Below are positions 23,600-35,760 of a stretch of DNA of 64,000 nt, in pieces. This DNA is from Zerene cesonia. Its lineage: Eukaryota; Arthropoda; Insecta; Lepidoptera; Pieridae. The stretch spans positions 2,728,001 through 2,792,000 of the forward strand of contig NC_052106.1 of NCBI RefSeq assembly GCF_012273895.1. Direction: 5' to 3'. Position numbers and translations under genes: made by a program. The notes under the pieces are model-generated. The model did no database searches. It had not been told where the DNA came from and worked only from the letters and a program-made list of their open reading frames with translations. Position 1 is the stretch's first letter, and each line of letters begins with the position of its first letter.

Positions 23600-24575
23600 A
23601 AAAATTACATTAATTCGAACTTAAACATTTAAATTAAATGACTTCTTACATTACATAATAATACCTACACTGAGATTTAGGACACTGATCTGAGTTTTTT
23701 TTTCTAATTTAATCAGCCAGTTTAAGAATAGAATGCTTTTTGATTTTTTGTTTTCGATTATTATTTCGAAACAGTATTTGAAAATTATAATGTTGTGAGC
23801 CTTGTTATTACCTGTTGTGTTTAATTACCATAAATCATTCTGAAAGCAGTCCCACTTACTAGAGGTTTCCTCACATGAGAAGTTTTTGCTCAAAATTTTA
23901 AGTAGGTTCCATTCAATATAACTTTTCGTATTTTACTTTCGACAGATAACTGTTGCGAGTTCACAAACCTATTTTTAAATGACTCTTTATTGAACTTTGT
24001 TTTTAGGTTGTGATTTTAAATCTACATTCATACCAACTAGATTGCTATTTTCCTTTTCTGATATAAGGCAGTTCTTATTGCGTATATATATAGTGTTGAA
24101 TATTGTGTATTACAATTACATATATGTATTTTTTAGGCAATCAGTAATTACGTACGAATCCAACGGTCAGGGAATTTTGAAATCGATCCAGTAGTTCTTG
24201 AGATTGAGCGTGTTAAAAGAAACATACTCTTGTCTTTATATTATTAGTATCTATAGATGCATATAGATGAATATGAATTGATTGATGGTTTTATGATAAA
24301 AAATTCTGATGAAATAGACTACAAAATATTATACTTTATGTTCTAAAGAACAAAATATAAGAGTACAAATTTTTAAACGTTGAATATAAATTTAATATAG
24401 ATATTATTAAATAGACGTTGAGAGACATTGACAATAAAGCCTGTTAGCTCGTACGACTATTATGTCGACTGGTAGCTGTGTTTCAGTTGAAAACTGGCGA
24501 CAAATAATATATTTGAATAAGTTTTCCCATCCCTTCCCCTTTTCACATCTCAATTAGGAGGACAATGTAGTGGCA
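23600..24575. other. AT-rich DNA with a short repeat tail
   Basis: About 24150-24250 ('gaattttgaaatcgatccagtagttcttgag ... tattattagta') is a retroelement tail related to 61600-61705. The rest shows nothing I can name. Confidence 0.35.
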
Positions 24576-24577
24576 TG

Positions 24578-24833
24578 TTATCATCATCATCAGCCGATAC
24601 ATGTTCCCACTGCTGGGACACAGGCCTCCTATGAGGGTTCAAGCTATAATCCACCACGCTGGCCAAGTGCGGGTTGGCAGATGTCACATGTCGTCGAACT
24701 TTTTGATTCTTGGACATGCCGGTTTCCTTACGATGTATTTATTCCTTCACCGTTTTAAGCAGGAGTGATGTTATCCACATGTGCAGATAAATTGAAAAAT
24801 CAATTATTTCCTGCACGCTCGCCCGGTCTCGTC
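24578..24833 (-). mobile_element. family A SINE
   Basis: The body runs from 'catcatcatcagccgataca' to the B-box-side 'tcgcccggtctcg'. The extreme 5' (A-box) part is missing. Confidence 0.8.
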
Positions 24834-24940
24834 TTAGTGTGGTAGCATTTAAGCTTATACACTTTAATTTTATTGATTGGTTACCGTCTCACGCCTTATA
24901 AGCGAAAGAACTTGTAAATGATAATTGCGGTTAAAACAAG

Positions 24941-25105
24941 GTCGCTCCCTGGGAAAAAGACAACTTGCCATACAGAAAAGCCATAACTGAAATGAACGTT
25001 CTAGTATATGTCGAAGTCGATCGTGTACAAAAAGCCTTAACCACCTTAGCATCGGTAACATGCGGTACCAAATGCGTTGCCGATTGGGTTGGACAGGCGT
25101 TATGA
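24941..25105 (+). other. coding-like fragment, unassigned
   Basis: One plus-strand frame is open between a TAA and a TGA. It has purine-start codon bias (reads VAPWEKDNLPYRKAITEMNV ...) and lies in DNA with balanced composition. A frame shift after the TGA gives another coding-like stretch (MRVDAHLANNKF ...). No splice sites fit. It may be a retrocopy or an old mobile-element gene. Family not recognised. Confidence 0.2.
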
Positions 25106-26328
25106 GGGTCGATGCGCACCTAGCGAATAATAAATTCTTAAATGTATGTCGTGTTTTATTGGCTGTTTTCATATTACGTACCTTTATTTAATCCGGTTAC
25201 GATTTGTTTGAAATTTATTGTCGGAGTGAAATTCTGAGAGGAAAATTGCAAATGTTGAAAATCTAAACATGAGGTGGTGTAAGCGAATAACAAAAATTAT
25301 TCGTTGGTTAAATAGTTTTAAATGTTTAAGCTTTTGAAAATATTATGATGAACTAAAAATAATAATTGGACAAAAACCCCTTTTATTTCTAACTCTTATA
25401 GTAAAAAGGACATGGGAAGACCAATGTCATTATATAGAACCCGTTGCTACTAGTACCAGTGTAGAATGAATGCGGAGCAAGTAATAAAATTGAAGTCCTG
25501 CATTTACACAGATTTAATCTTATTTGACGTCGTTCTGTATCTCATCTGATCCAATATATTCTAATATATGAATATGAAATCATCAAAATCTTGACGTTGA
25601 AAGTAAAAGGTAACAGAATGTACCAAGGGTGGATATTTTTATCAAACAATTTCGGCTTCACTGGATATTCAGGTAACTCGATAAAATCTCTAAAGATTAA
25701 TATTATACAATGTAAATAGAATATTATATTTTTATATGGTTTTTATTGTTTGTACTATTAAAGGTAAAAAGCTAGATTACTTTCACATTTATTTGGGATC
25801 TTATCAACGAGTTTTCTTCATCGTAATAATACAATGGTTATAAATCATATTATGATTCAAAAGTAGAAATTATATTTTAATGTAAATAAATTATTCAAAA
25901 GAGCTTCTCATTATTTCGCAAGTGTTCGTGATAAAATATTTCACACAAAAAAAAAACCAAATTTAAACCAATTGCACTTCATATCTTAATTTGCTAAAAA
26001 ATCCTTTCCTAAAACAATGAGAATCACGTTAATATTTTTAAATATATGATGTAAGTAATTCAAGAGAGATTAGTAAAGATAGTAATGAGATAAGATAGTA
26101 TGTTTATTACTAAAGAGATTTAAGAACTGTATTTTTCTTATTGTAAAATTGAATTTAAAATATGTTAAATTCAAATTCAGACTGGTTATATCCATATTAT
26201 ATGGTAAATTGGTGAAGAATACTATTTACTTGTAGTACCATGACTACTTCCACCAGATATGTTTTCGCTTTTACACAAACAAAATCTTCAAGTTATGCTC
26301 CTATATTTTTAGTTGTGATTAATTTACA

Positions 26329-26540
26329 TTGTGACCGCTTCCTTGGTACAGTGGTTAATGCGTGAGCGTAGAACCGAGGGGTCCTGGGTTCAACTCCCGG
26401 TGGGGACGCACAAAAAAAAAAAATGTCTCGGTCTGGCAGGACACAGAAGGCTGATCACCTACTTGTCCTTAAAGAAAATCGATCAGTGAAACGGATGTAC
26501 ATCATCTCTCCCATACCCCACTAGGTTAACGGGACTTCAC
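26329..26540 (+). mobile_element. Bm1-like tRNA-derived SINE (family C) with target-site duplication
   Basis: The tRNA-like head has an A-box-like 'tggtacagtggttaatg' and B box 'gggttcaactcccgg', followed by an A-tract and a body ending 'ccatacccca ctaggttaacgggact'. It is flanked by direct repeats TAATTTACA (26320-26328 and 26541-26549). It is not a functional tRNA gene because the head is followed by a SINE body. A truncated relative is at 48790-48970. Confidence 0.8.
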
Positions 26541-26627
26541 TAATTTACAATGTATTAAATTATAATAATAAAAATCGCTGAACACTAGAATTACGATTCT
26601 ATCTTCACAACGTCAAAACGCAAACAA

Positions 26628-26669
26628 TTCGCGCCAAATCTTTTTCATTTTCACCCAATACGCGCCAAA
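26628..26669. promoter_or_regulatory. paired E2F-like sites
   Basis: TTCGCGCCAAA (26628-26638) and a second CGCGCCAAA (26661-26669) lie about 30 bp apart in AT-rich DNA, followed by CAGCTGTCAAA. E2F/DP sites of this form occur in cell-cycle promoters. I see no convincing gene start on either side, so this is a motif call only. Confidence 0.3.
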
Positions 26670-26979
26670 TTACAAATCTATATTTGAAAATTTCAGCTGT
26701 CAAATAAACGCAAACAGATTATAGATATCAATTGTTGAACTTAACTTGTTGTTAATGAACTTTTCATAAGATTTTTATGTGCGTACCTCAATAATAATAG
26801 TTATAGCCCATAATTTTAAGTGTAGCATACTCGATAAATATGTCACTATAATTGAAAACAGTAAATTAATATTTGCGGAAAAAGTACTTTCACTGAAGTA
26901 TTCATATATCTTAACGCGCATAAAATATGCGACGTTCCATCATCTTCAGTTTTATTTTATTTATGATCATAGATAGCTA

Positions 26980-28160
26980 AACAAAAATTTAAAAACACAT
27001 GTACATTTCGCTCTAATATCGTGCAATTATTGTAATATATTCCAGTTTTAAAATACATTACAGCTTTAACTTCATTCTTTTAAAATAAAGTTTTAAAAAT
27101 ATGTTCAGTCTCAATGCACTTGTGAATATACAATGCGTGGTTATTTCATAGTACAGCACTTGAGGTGCATCGTCCAATTAGATTTTATTCATGAATTAAT
27201 TTATATGTGGGATGTCATTTCAATTTGTTACTCTTCTTTATTAGAAAACCTTCTTTGATTTCGTTGCGAGAGGGTTATTATTAATAGTATCGTACGTTCA
27301 AGATATTATTATGTTATCTGTGGTTCAAGTATTTTTTTTCAAATTAAGTGTATATGCACGGAGTAATACGTTGCGCCTTTTTTGAATTCACGTCATTTTT
27401 AATTTAAAAGAAAAATCAATCTTCCATCAATGTCAAATATAATATGTATGTGTGTGTATCATTAAAACACAAGTCGCTATTTAAATCTTTTAAAACGTTT
27501 CAATTATATACGATATTCTTTTAATTAAATTAGCGGTACGATAAAACTCTTCAGAAATACGTTTGACCGTTGGTATATAAAGTTGTGATATAAAACATGT
27601 TAGAAATCAATCAACCCTTATAATATAAGCAAGGTATAGGGAAAATATATTTATCCCTCATGCGTATTATATTTTATAAGTATAGCCACAATCTTCGTTA
27701 AAACATAATAAGGGTAGGATATATTGCCTACATAATATCATATCGAGGAAGGGATCATATTATAGTGCCCATTTCGACATAATCCCTTCCCGAATTTTAA
27801 TTAAATTGGTTTAATAATTAAGTTATATCTGTTACAGTTAGAATCCGTTTTCCGTTAAAACAAGGTTACTGGTAAATTAAAATTATTATTTAAAGATACA
27901 CGTAGGTAAGTATCTTATTGCTGCACGTAGGACGTTGTTTTTAATTTTTATCTCAAAAAAGCAAAGGCAAGAACGTAAACTATTAATCAGTACAAAAAAA
28001 ATTGAATTAAATTTAAAATAAAGTAGCTATCTAAATATAAAAAAAATGCAACGAATTTAGACTATTTCTTCTTGTTACAATGGCCCTTGCAGATAGAGAC
28101 AGATTTTGCCAAGTCCAGCGATGAATGTTACAAATATGTACAGATTAAGACAAGTTTATA
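26980..28160. other. AT-rich DNA, nothing assigned
   Basis: Contains a TATA-like GGTATATAAAG near 27570 without a supporting ORF. No repeats recognised. Confidence 0.35.
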
Positions 28161-28162
28161 TT

Positions 28163-28482
28163 ATGGGAGTCGAGCACGCTTCGGCACGAATTGGGCCAGC
28201 TCGCATCGGGGAAGTACCACACCCCCACAGAAAACCGGCGTGAAATAATGGCATGCCACTGTGTTTCGTACGGTGAGTGGGGGAGCCGGAGGCCCGTTTC
28301 CTTTTCCTCACTCGTCCTAGTCCATTCCTTCTTTCCAGTCGTTAACCCTTTCCTTTTCCCTTACCCCATAAAACCAGGCAGCGCATTCACATAGGTACTT
28401 ACACCTTTGCAAATGTTTATGGGCGGTGGTGATCGTTTTACATCAGGCGAACCACCAGCTCAGCTGCCCGCTATGACATAAA
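28163..28482 (+). mobile_element. family B short retroelement
   Basis: It is a near full-length copy, from 'tgggagtcgagcacgcttcg' to 'cagctgcccgctatgacata' and an A-run. It is nearly identical in layout to 59828-60155 in reverse. The ORF inside is shared between copies and is a property of the repeat. Confidence 0.75.
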
Positions 28483-29029
28483 AAAAAAGTCCAAGATTAG
28501 CAGTTTTTTGTATAATTAACTATAATCTATTTCATTTAGATACTTGGTACACTGTGCTGAAGATTATCACGGATAAGATTAATTACTTCAAACACGAGAA
28601 ATTCATTCTAAGTCAACTCTTTAATCATTTAAACGTAATAGACGTAATACGACTGCAAACAGGCAAGACTAGGACATTGAGGACAATTTCATTATATTCT
28701 CTTCAAGATTAAATGTTTTACATCTCGACTCTGTGTTCTTACTGAAACTTAAGTAAAGACAAAAATATAAAATGGAACATTTTAGTTCAATCCGCGAGAC
28801 CCTTAATATCTAGATATGTATCAGATACCAGTGATTCCAAGTATTTCCAATTAAAAAAAAGCTATGTATGAAGCTTTATTGTACACTAATTTCTTACCCT
28901 GGCTATGCTGTAAATATTTATAGAAGGTCACTCACGAATAACCCCGTCTTTTATCAGAGATAACTTCATATTATGCAAAAGGACTGAAGGACAGCAATGT
29001 CCTATTAAACATAGAAGTTATCACGTTGA

Positions 29030-29337
29030 AAAAAGCAGTGGTGGCTCAGTGGTGAGAACCTCGGACTTCAAAATCGATAAGTCGGGGTTCGAGACCGGGC
29101 GAGCGTGCAGGAAATAAATTGATTGTTCAATTTATCTGCGCATGTGGATAACATCACCACTGCTTAAACGGTGAAGGAAAACATCGTGAGGAAACCGGCA
29201 TGTCCAAGAATTAACAGTTCGACGACATGTGACATCTGCCAACCCGCACTTGGCCAGCGTGGTGAATTATGGCCTGAACCCTCATAGGAGGCCTGTGTCC
29301 CAGCAGTGGGAACACATATGGGCTGATGATGATGATG
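29030..29337 (+). mobile_element. full-length family A SINE with target-site duplication
   Basis: The copy runs from 'agcagtggtggctcagtggt' (A box) through 'ggttcgagaccgggcg' (B box) to a GATGATGATGAT tail. It is flanked by direct repeats ATCACGTTGA at 29020-29029 and 29338-29347. This is the best reference copy of the family in the window. Confidence 0.9.
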
Positions 29338-29681
29338 ATCACGTTGATTCTTTGAAAAACCACAAAATTACGAGTTAATATACCAAAAATTACAGTCTTG
29401 TGAACGTTATGTTTTAGTGGAAGTTATGTTGTGAACCTCCTACTTTGGTCCCGTCTATTATAGAAAAAAAACTGTTTTTTTTTAAGAAAACCTATATTTA
29501 TTTGTTTCCGATTGCAGCGATTGAACGGGCGCTTCCGTATTAATCATGCATACAAATTTGCGTCAATAGAATTTGAGAAATCCAAATAAAAAATTTATTA
29601 GGGTTAAATAGAGATATGGCAAACAGTTCAATAGTGGTAGGTGATAAGATATATATAAATTAAATAATATATTGAGTAAGT

Positions 29682-29765
29682 TATATAAACAGTTGAAGCG
29701 TGCACAAGAAAAGCTGTGTATATTTTGAAGTGAAAGGAGTGTGTAGTGTGGAAATTGTAAAGAAA
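29682..29765 (+). promoter_or_regulatory. TATA box and 5' UTR of the secreted Cys/Thr-rich protein gene
   Basis: TATATAAA at 29682-29689 lies 77 bp before the ATG at 29766. A start about 30 bp downstream would leave a leader of roughly 50 nt. The arrangement matches those of the genes at 40656 and 52798. Confidence 0.55.
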
Positions 29766-31613
29766 ATGTTATTCAACTGCCGATTAATTTTGTTAGCGAT
29801 TTTTGTATCTGTGGACGGGTTATTTTTACTTGAAGGTATTATAAAATATTAAATAATATATATATTTATCAAGATAACGGTATTAACTAACTTATTTATA
29901 ATTGTGTTTGATTGAATGACTTTGTATGTAAGTAAAAATATAATTATGAGCTTGAATCCTTTACCATTTTAGATTTAAAAATTATTATGCAGTGATTGGT
30001 CTTATTTATATTTTTATCATAGATATTAATAAAATATTCAGCTACTTACGATATGTCAATCAATAATTTAAAAGTTTAGTGTTTGTTTAGTTTCTTGATT
30101 GCAAAGTTGGAAATTAAAGATTTATGAACGGATTTAAAACCCAATTTATTCTTCACTCAGTTGACAGTCATGAGTAAATATTCCCAATTTAATTTATCAG
30201 TCAGTAAAGTATGATATTTTAATATAAAAAAACACCTACATCCTAGTGGTTCTCTCAAATTTTCCCGTAAATGCTTCCGTTTGCAGAATTGTGTCTCGCC
30301 TCAATTCAATCGAGTATATTATTAATAATTTGCATTATTATTTCAGACAAGGAGCCGTTTTTCTTTTGCTTAAAAATTTGCCCACTTTACTGTTCCCCGA
30401 GGCGCAGTGACGAGGGTGAGTCAAAATGAATTACGCGACTTTTTTTGGATTTTATTTACTTCGCGTCGCCACTTCCACAACAATCACGGGACGTATTTAC
30501 TTTCCTTTGTGTTCGCGTTTATATTGACGATGTTAGATCGTTTGTCACTCTGTCTTTTATTTTTGTTTCTGGTAAGTATGCCAGTAAGTACTGAAATGAT
30601 AGACATGTGCATCTATGTGTGTATGTTTTTTGGTGTTGCTTGGACTATGAATATTACAGTCGTACAATATGGGTTGTTTTCTGTTAGAGTATCTTTTATA
30701 CAAAGCCTTCGAACATCTAAGTGTTGATTGTTTAAATCTATTGAATTTATTCCCTTTTCTTATCCCTTATCAATTAAAAAGGAGCAATGTATTTGCATAG
30801 AGCTTACTATTAAGCATATGGGAGGTGGTGATTGTTTATGGTCAGACGAACCACACCACCATCTCAGTTGCCGCTATGACATAAAACAAAGGAACGATTT
30901 TAATATAAGATCTATTTTAAGGTAAAATTAATTTATTAGATATTTCAAGACTAATGAACAGCTTTTCCTAGTTAAATTAGCTTAGTCTGATAGGGCAACT
31001 AGAATACTGATTAAGTGTCTGCGAAGTTATTTAACAACGATTCATTTAATCTACAATTAATAAAAATGCAGAAAAATTATTAATAAGTGGACAGAAAAAC
31101 GTCCGATAAATGTTTTAAATATTTGCTTATTAGTCCAACTCGATATATTAGAGATCGAGATATTAGACTGATTATTAAACAGATCTTTAATAACACAGAG
31201 TTTATACGTATATATAAGAAAATCAATTCTATTAATACCGACATTCCTAACAATTGCAATGGACAAATTGGCATAAAGTTAATACGAATTAAATAGCCAA
31301 TTTATTAATATTTATTTTTATATAAATCTCTCCGTGTATGTGTTTTTTGTGTGTAGGTTAATATATTTTGTTTAACATTTTAAATAATATTTCAGATGTC
31401 TCATCACTAATCTACACAGACGATGATCTGCCCCCTTTCATATACGACCACGAGCCTGAAATAATATACCCATATCGTCACGGTCATTCTTACTTCTGCA
31501 AATTGCCGCCAAAACCGACCACAACCACTACGACAACTGTAAAGCCGACCACTGAAGAACCGACGTTTATTTGTCAGCTATGTATGAAAAAGTGTAACAA
31601 AAAGTCTGGTTAA
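29766..31613 (+). CDS. small secreted Cys/Thr-rich protein, 118 aa, three exons
   Basis: Exons: 29766-29835, 30347-30415, 31396-31613. All junctions are GT-AG and phase 1 (GAAG|GTATTA; ATTTCAG|AC; GAGG|GTGAGT; ATTTCAG|AT). Exon 1 encodes a typical signal peptide (MLFNCRLILLAIFVSVDG) and a few mature residues. Exon 2 adds a Cys cluster, FFFCLKICPLYC, and a basic-acidic end. Exon 3 has an acidic, Tyr/Pro-rich part, one Cys (YFCKLPP), a Thr run that should carry mucin-type O-glycans, and a second Cys cluster, FICQLCMKKC, near the C-terminus. Seven Cys in the mature part imply disulphides. Exported outside the cell; function unknown. Similar Cys clusters in the gene at 47189-52798 suggest kinship. 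Exon 2 has no independent evidence beyond splice sites and phase. Skipping it would also keep the frame, giving about 95 aa. Confidence 0.72.
30815..30885 (+). mobile_element. family B 3' fragment inside intron 2
   Basis: 'Gggaggtggtgattg', then 'cgaaccacaccaccatctca' and 'gccgctatgacataaaa', match the 3' end of family B. It lies in the second intron of the secreted-protein gene. Confidence 0.65.
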
Positions 31614-31619
31614 TAATTC

Positions 31620-32570
31620 GATTAATTTATGTAAAAAGTAGGCATAGTGCAGTGGGGCAATTGAGTAAAAGAGGTATTTTTGATTTTATCCGAGTTCGGT
31701 AAGAATAGAAATTACGTTTTTTTAAATACATATTTTTGTTACGTGCCAAAATAAATGGATTTACCCCTTTATCCGCAATAACCCAAGTTAGTACACGACG
31801 TTAGTTATCTTTAGTCGATAAAATTAGAGTATGTATGTATTTGGAAAATGTGTTACATTTTTCACTGTGTTCATTTGCAACACAGTATTTTTATCACAAG
31901 GAACTTAGAATTTTATCCGTGTTATTTATTTTACGTATATTTCCAATTTAACAGACATTTACTATGAAATTTCATGAACAAATCTGCTTCGAAAAACCAA
32001 TTATGTCGTTCTTTGAGCAAGTACAAATTCTAAAAAATGATGAAGTTTTACAAAATCGTACCTACGCGTAACATTGATGAAAGTTCGACGATTATCCGGA
32101 TTTTCCATTAACTTTCCAACAATTAAGGAAGTGACAAGAACATTATTTTGCGGGAACATTACAATGACGAACTGCGCATTGTTCAAATCTTAAGATTTAG
32201 GGCCTATTGTTGATGGAATGTAATAATTCTCCCTTCATAATTTTTAAACGTATTATCCATCATTTGTATTACAAAATCCAAATATATATAGATGTGTTTT
32301 TGTTTATTCTATTGTTCCATAAGACGTAGGTAAATATATTTTATTCCGCCATTGATGTCTGCCTTTAACAACCACTTAGAATTTTATGATACGCGATTAT
32401 TTTAGTTCATCAATTAACTTCTTATCAAATGTGTCTTACAAAATACGTATTTGTTTTAATTTACCTGAATTTTATATTTGTTTTCTACTATCTCAGTAGA
32501 TACTATTTTAATTTGGTTTATATTGGATAATAACTTTGTATGGCACTTTAAAAATAAAATGCTTTCTTTT
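31620..32570. other. 3' flank of the secreted-protein gene; AT-rich
   Basis: The sequence CCAAAATAAATGG near 31750 supplies an AATAAA about 140 nt past the stop at 31613. Beyond it nothing is recognised up to the mariner end. Confidence 0.4.
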
Positions 32571-32573
32571 ATA

Positions 32574-33710
32574 CCTAGTCTTGCCATAAATATTGTAATA
32601 AAGAAAAAAGAAAATTGTTAACTGCAAATAACATTTATTACTNNNNNNNNNNNNNNNNNNNNNNNNNNNNNNNNNNNNNNNNNNNNNNNNNNNNNNNNNN
32701 NNNNNNNNNNNNNNNNNNNNNNNNNNNNNNNNNNNNNNNNNNNNNNNNNNNNNNNNNNNNNNNNNNNNNNNNNNNNNNNNNNNNNNNNNNNNNNNNNNNN
32801 NNNNNNNNNNNNNNNNNNNNNNNNNNNNNNNNNNNNNNNNNNNNNNNNNNNNNNNNNNNNNNNNNNNNNNNNNNNNNNNNNNNNNNNNNNNNNNNNNNNN
32901 NNNNNNNNNNNNNNNNNNNNNNNNNNNNNNNNNNNNNNNNNNNNNNNNNNNNNNNNNNNNNNNNNNNNNNNNNNNNNNNNNNNNNNNNNNNNNNNNNNNN
33001 NNNNNNNNNNNNNNNNNNNNNNNNNNNNNNNNNNNNNNNNNNNNNNNNNNNNNNNNNNNNNNNNNNNNNNNNNNNNNNNNNNNNNNNNNNNNNNNNNNNN
33101 NNNNNNNNNNNNNNNNNNNNNNNNNNNNNNNNNNNNNNNNNNNNNNNNNNNNNNNNNNNNNNNNNNNNNNNNNNNNNNNNNNNNNNNNNNNNNNNNNNNN
33201 NNNNNNNNNNNNNNNNNNNNNNNNNNNNNNNNNNNNNNNNNNNNNNNNNNNNNNNNNNNNNNNNNNNNNNNNNNNNNNNNNNNNNNNNNNNNNNNNNNNN
33301 NNNNNNNNNNNNNNNNNNNNNNNNNNNNNNNNNNNNNNNNNNNNNNNNNNNNNNNNNNNNNNNNNNNNNNNNNNNNNNNNNNNNNNNNNNNNNNNNNNNN
33401 NNNNNNNNNNNNNNNNNNNNNNNNNNNNNNNNNNNNNNNNNNNNNNNNNNNNNNNNNNNNNNNNNNNNNNNNNNNNNNNNNNNNNNNNNNNNNNNNNNNN
33501 NNNNNNNNNNNNNNNNNNNNNNNNNNNNNNNNNNNNNNNNNNNNNNNNNNNNNNNNNNNNNNNNNNNNNNNNNNNNNNNNNNNNNNNNNNNNNNNNNNNN
33601 NNNNNNNNNNNNNNNNNNNNNNNNNNNNNNNNNNNNNNNNNNACAGATTCGAAATTCAAATGTAATATTTTTTTATAATTAAGTGTAACAGTATTTATGG
33701 CCAGACTAAG
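32574..33710. mobile_element. mariner-like element interrupted by an assembly gap
   Basis: The left end (cctagtcttgccataaata...) and the reverse complement of the right end (cttagtctggccataaata...) match at most positions over about 29 bp as terminal inverted repeats. Each is bordered by a TA (32572-32573 and 33711-33712), the mariner/Tc1 target. The interior is 1000 N apart from about 70 bp at each side. No transposase can be read. Confidence 0.75.
32643..33642. other. assembly gap, 1000 N
   Basis: A fixed-size placeholder inside the mariner-like element. The left boundary falls at the same element position as the gap at 50166. Confidence 0.95.
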
Positions 33711-33729
33711 TATAAATAACATATTTATT

Positions 33730-35600
33730 TTGAATATTCGTTAGTATATAATGTCGACGAAAATTAATTATCTAATATTTACGTGAATTAAACAGTTACT
33801 GTGAAGAGAGTGAACGTTGGCTTTCTTGTAGGTATATTTGTAAAACTTTATATTGTAGATCGCAAAAATGTATATATTTACCAAGTAAAATAAACTAAAC
33901 TTTCAAAAAATTTTATGAAGGAAATGCAAAAAACTTATTTTTGATATTCGCTAATATATTCTGCATGGCAAAAAATACTATATTATGAAATATAATAACA
34001 TAAAAATATGGCATCTAAATAATAAGAATAAATTTAAAAATATATTTATATTGTAAACGTACGATTAATCAATTCTATTGTGTGCATTATAAAAACTTTT
34101 TCCAACTTATTTCTTAGAATAAATTATATCTTATTAGTATTTTCGCCAATCTAGGATTATTAAGGTTACGCGAACAAAACTTTTACTTTCATAAGGAAAC
34201 ACAGTTATGTCACCAATCCTGTTTTTATCTTGTAAATAACCTCATTAGCATATTTACTGGGAAAACCACTTCAAATATTGTGATCATTAAAGCTCGCCAT
34301 AAATAATGTTTGTTTATGTAATTGTGGTATTTACAATAATTATGACGTAATATTCCAATTATCTTTATTATTTTTTTTTATTCGATATATTATTTTATAC
34401 GTTAAAATAAAAGATTGAATTTTTAGGCAGGCTCATGTGAGAGTGTAAATTTTGAAGTATATAGAATGATGTTACGCGATATAATTTAGCGTTCCTGCCA
34501 CTTACTGAAGATTCGCCGTCCGTCTGTCTGTCTGTCTCTCTGCCATACTTTTTATATAAATTTTATTTAAATTCGCGGCATCAAAATAATATGTGTGATT
34601 TAGAATTTAACATACAAAATCTGAAAATTTAATTTAAATAATATGAATTAATAAAGGAATGACGTATTATGTATTACTGTTACTGTAAATAATAATAAAA
34701 TTCACAATGTACGTCGGTATTGTATTTTCTTTTTAGTTTCTGCACATTCTACTTTCAATAAATTGCACAAATCAATAGACAAAGCTATGTTATAATTTAA
34801 CTTAATTTGTCTGTAATAATACCCAGATCCTTGTTTGTCTCACATTAAGATGTATTGTTGGTATAGCAAAAGTTTATGTGAAAGTAATCCAGGGACGTAT
34901 TCGGCGCGCAATTTAGCCAGGATCAAGATTTTATTACCCGTCGCTATGGCAACGGCATCGTTCGTTAAAGCTATGATGGCGCCCCTGGTAATGTTTGCGT
35001 TCGCAGAAAAATTCTATCAAGATTTGAACCTTATACAATAAGCGTAAAGTTTATATTGGCGTTAAGCTGTGAGAGTTAAGGGTTAACAATGGTTGAAATG
35101 AATTGTTTGTCTGGTTTGTGAAAGAGAAAATTAAGTAGATTGATTACGTTTTTGCTGAAGTGTTATGGCATAGTTTTATTTGTAATTAAAATGGAAATAT
35201 ACACAGAATTAATTGGTACTAAGAGAGAATTATGAGTAGGAATTATAAAATGAGTCGTTTATTGATATAACTTTTATTATAACATATACTTTAAGTGTTT
35301 TTCTTTCTTGTTTTACCCGCAAAGGCGCAATTTGTATAAAACAAGTTTATATTAGAAAAATTCTTGGAAAAAATGTAACAAACTGTTTTCATACATTACA
35401 TTAGTACATTGATGTATTTCCCAATTGTTTATGTTTTTAGTAAGAATAAATTGTTTTTAGTAAATTTTATTGGATATTTGTACATTGCTAGTAAAAAGAA
35501 GTGAATAGTCTCCGTTATAATAAAGTCATAATATAGGTCTAAACCCAATAACTTTTGGACTGAAGGAATAAGTCACCTTGACAAATGTCACGTTTTGAAC
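33730..35600. other. intergenic DNA with one GC-richer island
   Basis: Mostly AT-rich. About 34500-34540 holds a short CTGT microsatellite. 34890-35040 is richer in GC, has an open frame ending FAEKFYQDLNLIQ, and contains the X-box at 34940. I cannot support an exon there because there is no clear acceptor. Confidence 0.35.
34940..34953 (+). promoter_or_regulatory. RFX-type X-box
   Basis: GTCGCTATGGCAAC fits the two-half-site X-box (GTNRCY-AT-RGNAAC) closely. Such sites lie near starts of ciliary genes in animals. No ciliary gene is visible next to it. Confidence 0.3.
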
Positions 35601-35629
35601 ATGGGACAACACGTCCACGTCTCGGCGTT

Positions 35630-35760
35630 TTGCACGGGCCAGCTTTTGGCCAGCAATTGGGCCAGCTTGCACCGGGGAAGGTTCAACACCCCCACAGAAG
35701 ATCAGTGACTGATTCTTGTATCCTTTTCCTCGCCCTTCCCACTTTCGGTTGCCCACTCTA
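35630..35760 (+). mobile_element. family B 5' fragment
   Basis: 'Aattgggccagcttgcaccg', 'gggaaggt' and 'cacccccacagaag', followed by 'ttccttttcctcgccctt'-like pyrimidine blocks, match family B. The 3' half is missing. Confidence 0.6.

Noticed and set aside
26329..26405. Possible functional tRNA gene
   Set aside because: It has A and B boxes but is followed by an A-run and SINE body, is flanked by a target-site duplication and has a second truncated copy, so it is a SINE head.
28191..28394. ORF of 67 codons, with a similar one at 59840-60121
   Set aside because: Both lie in copies of the family B repeat and translate the same repeat DNA.
30407..30727. 106-codon plus ORF with hydrophobic segments
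   Set aside because: It begins just after exon 2 of the secreted-protein gene and lies in AT-rich intron 2. It uses a non-ATG start, and no acceptor or domain supports it.
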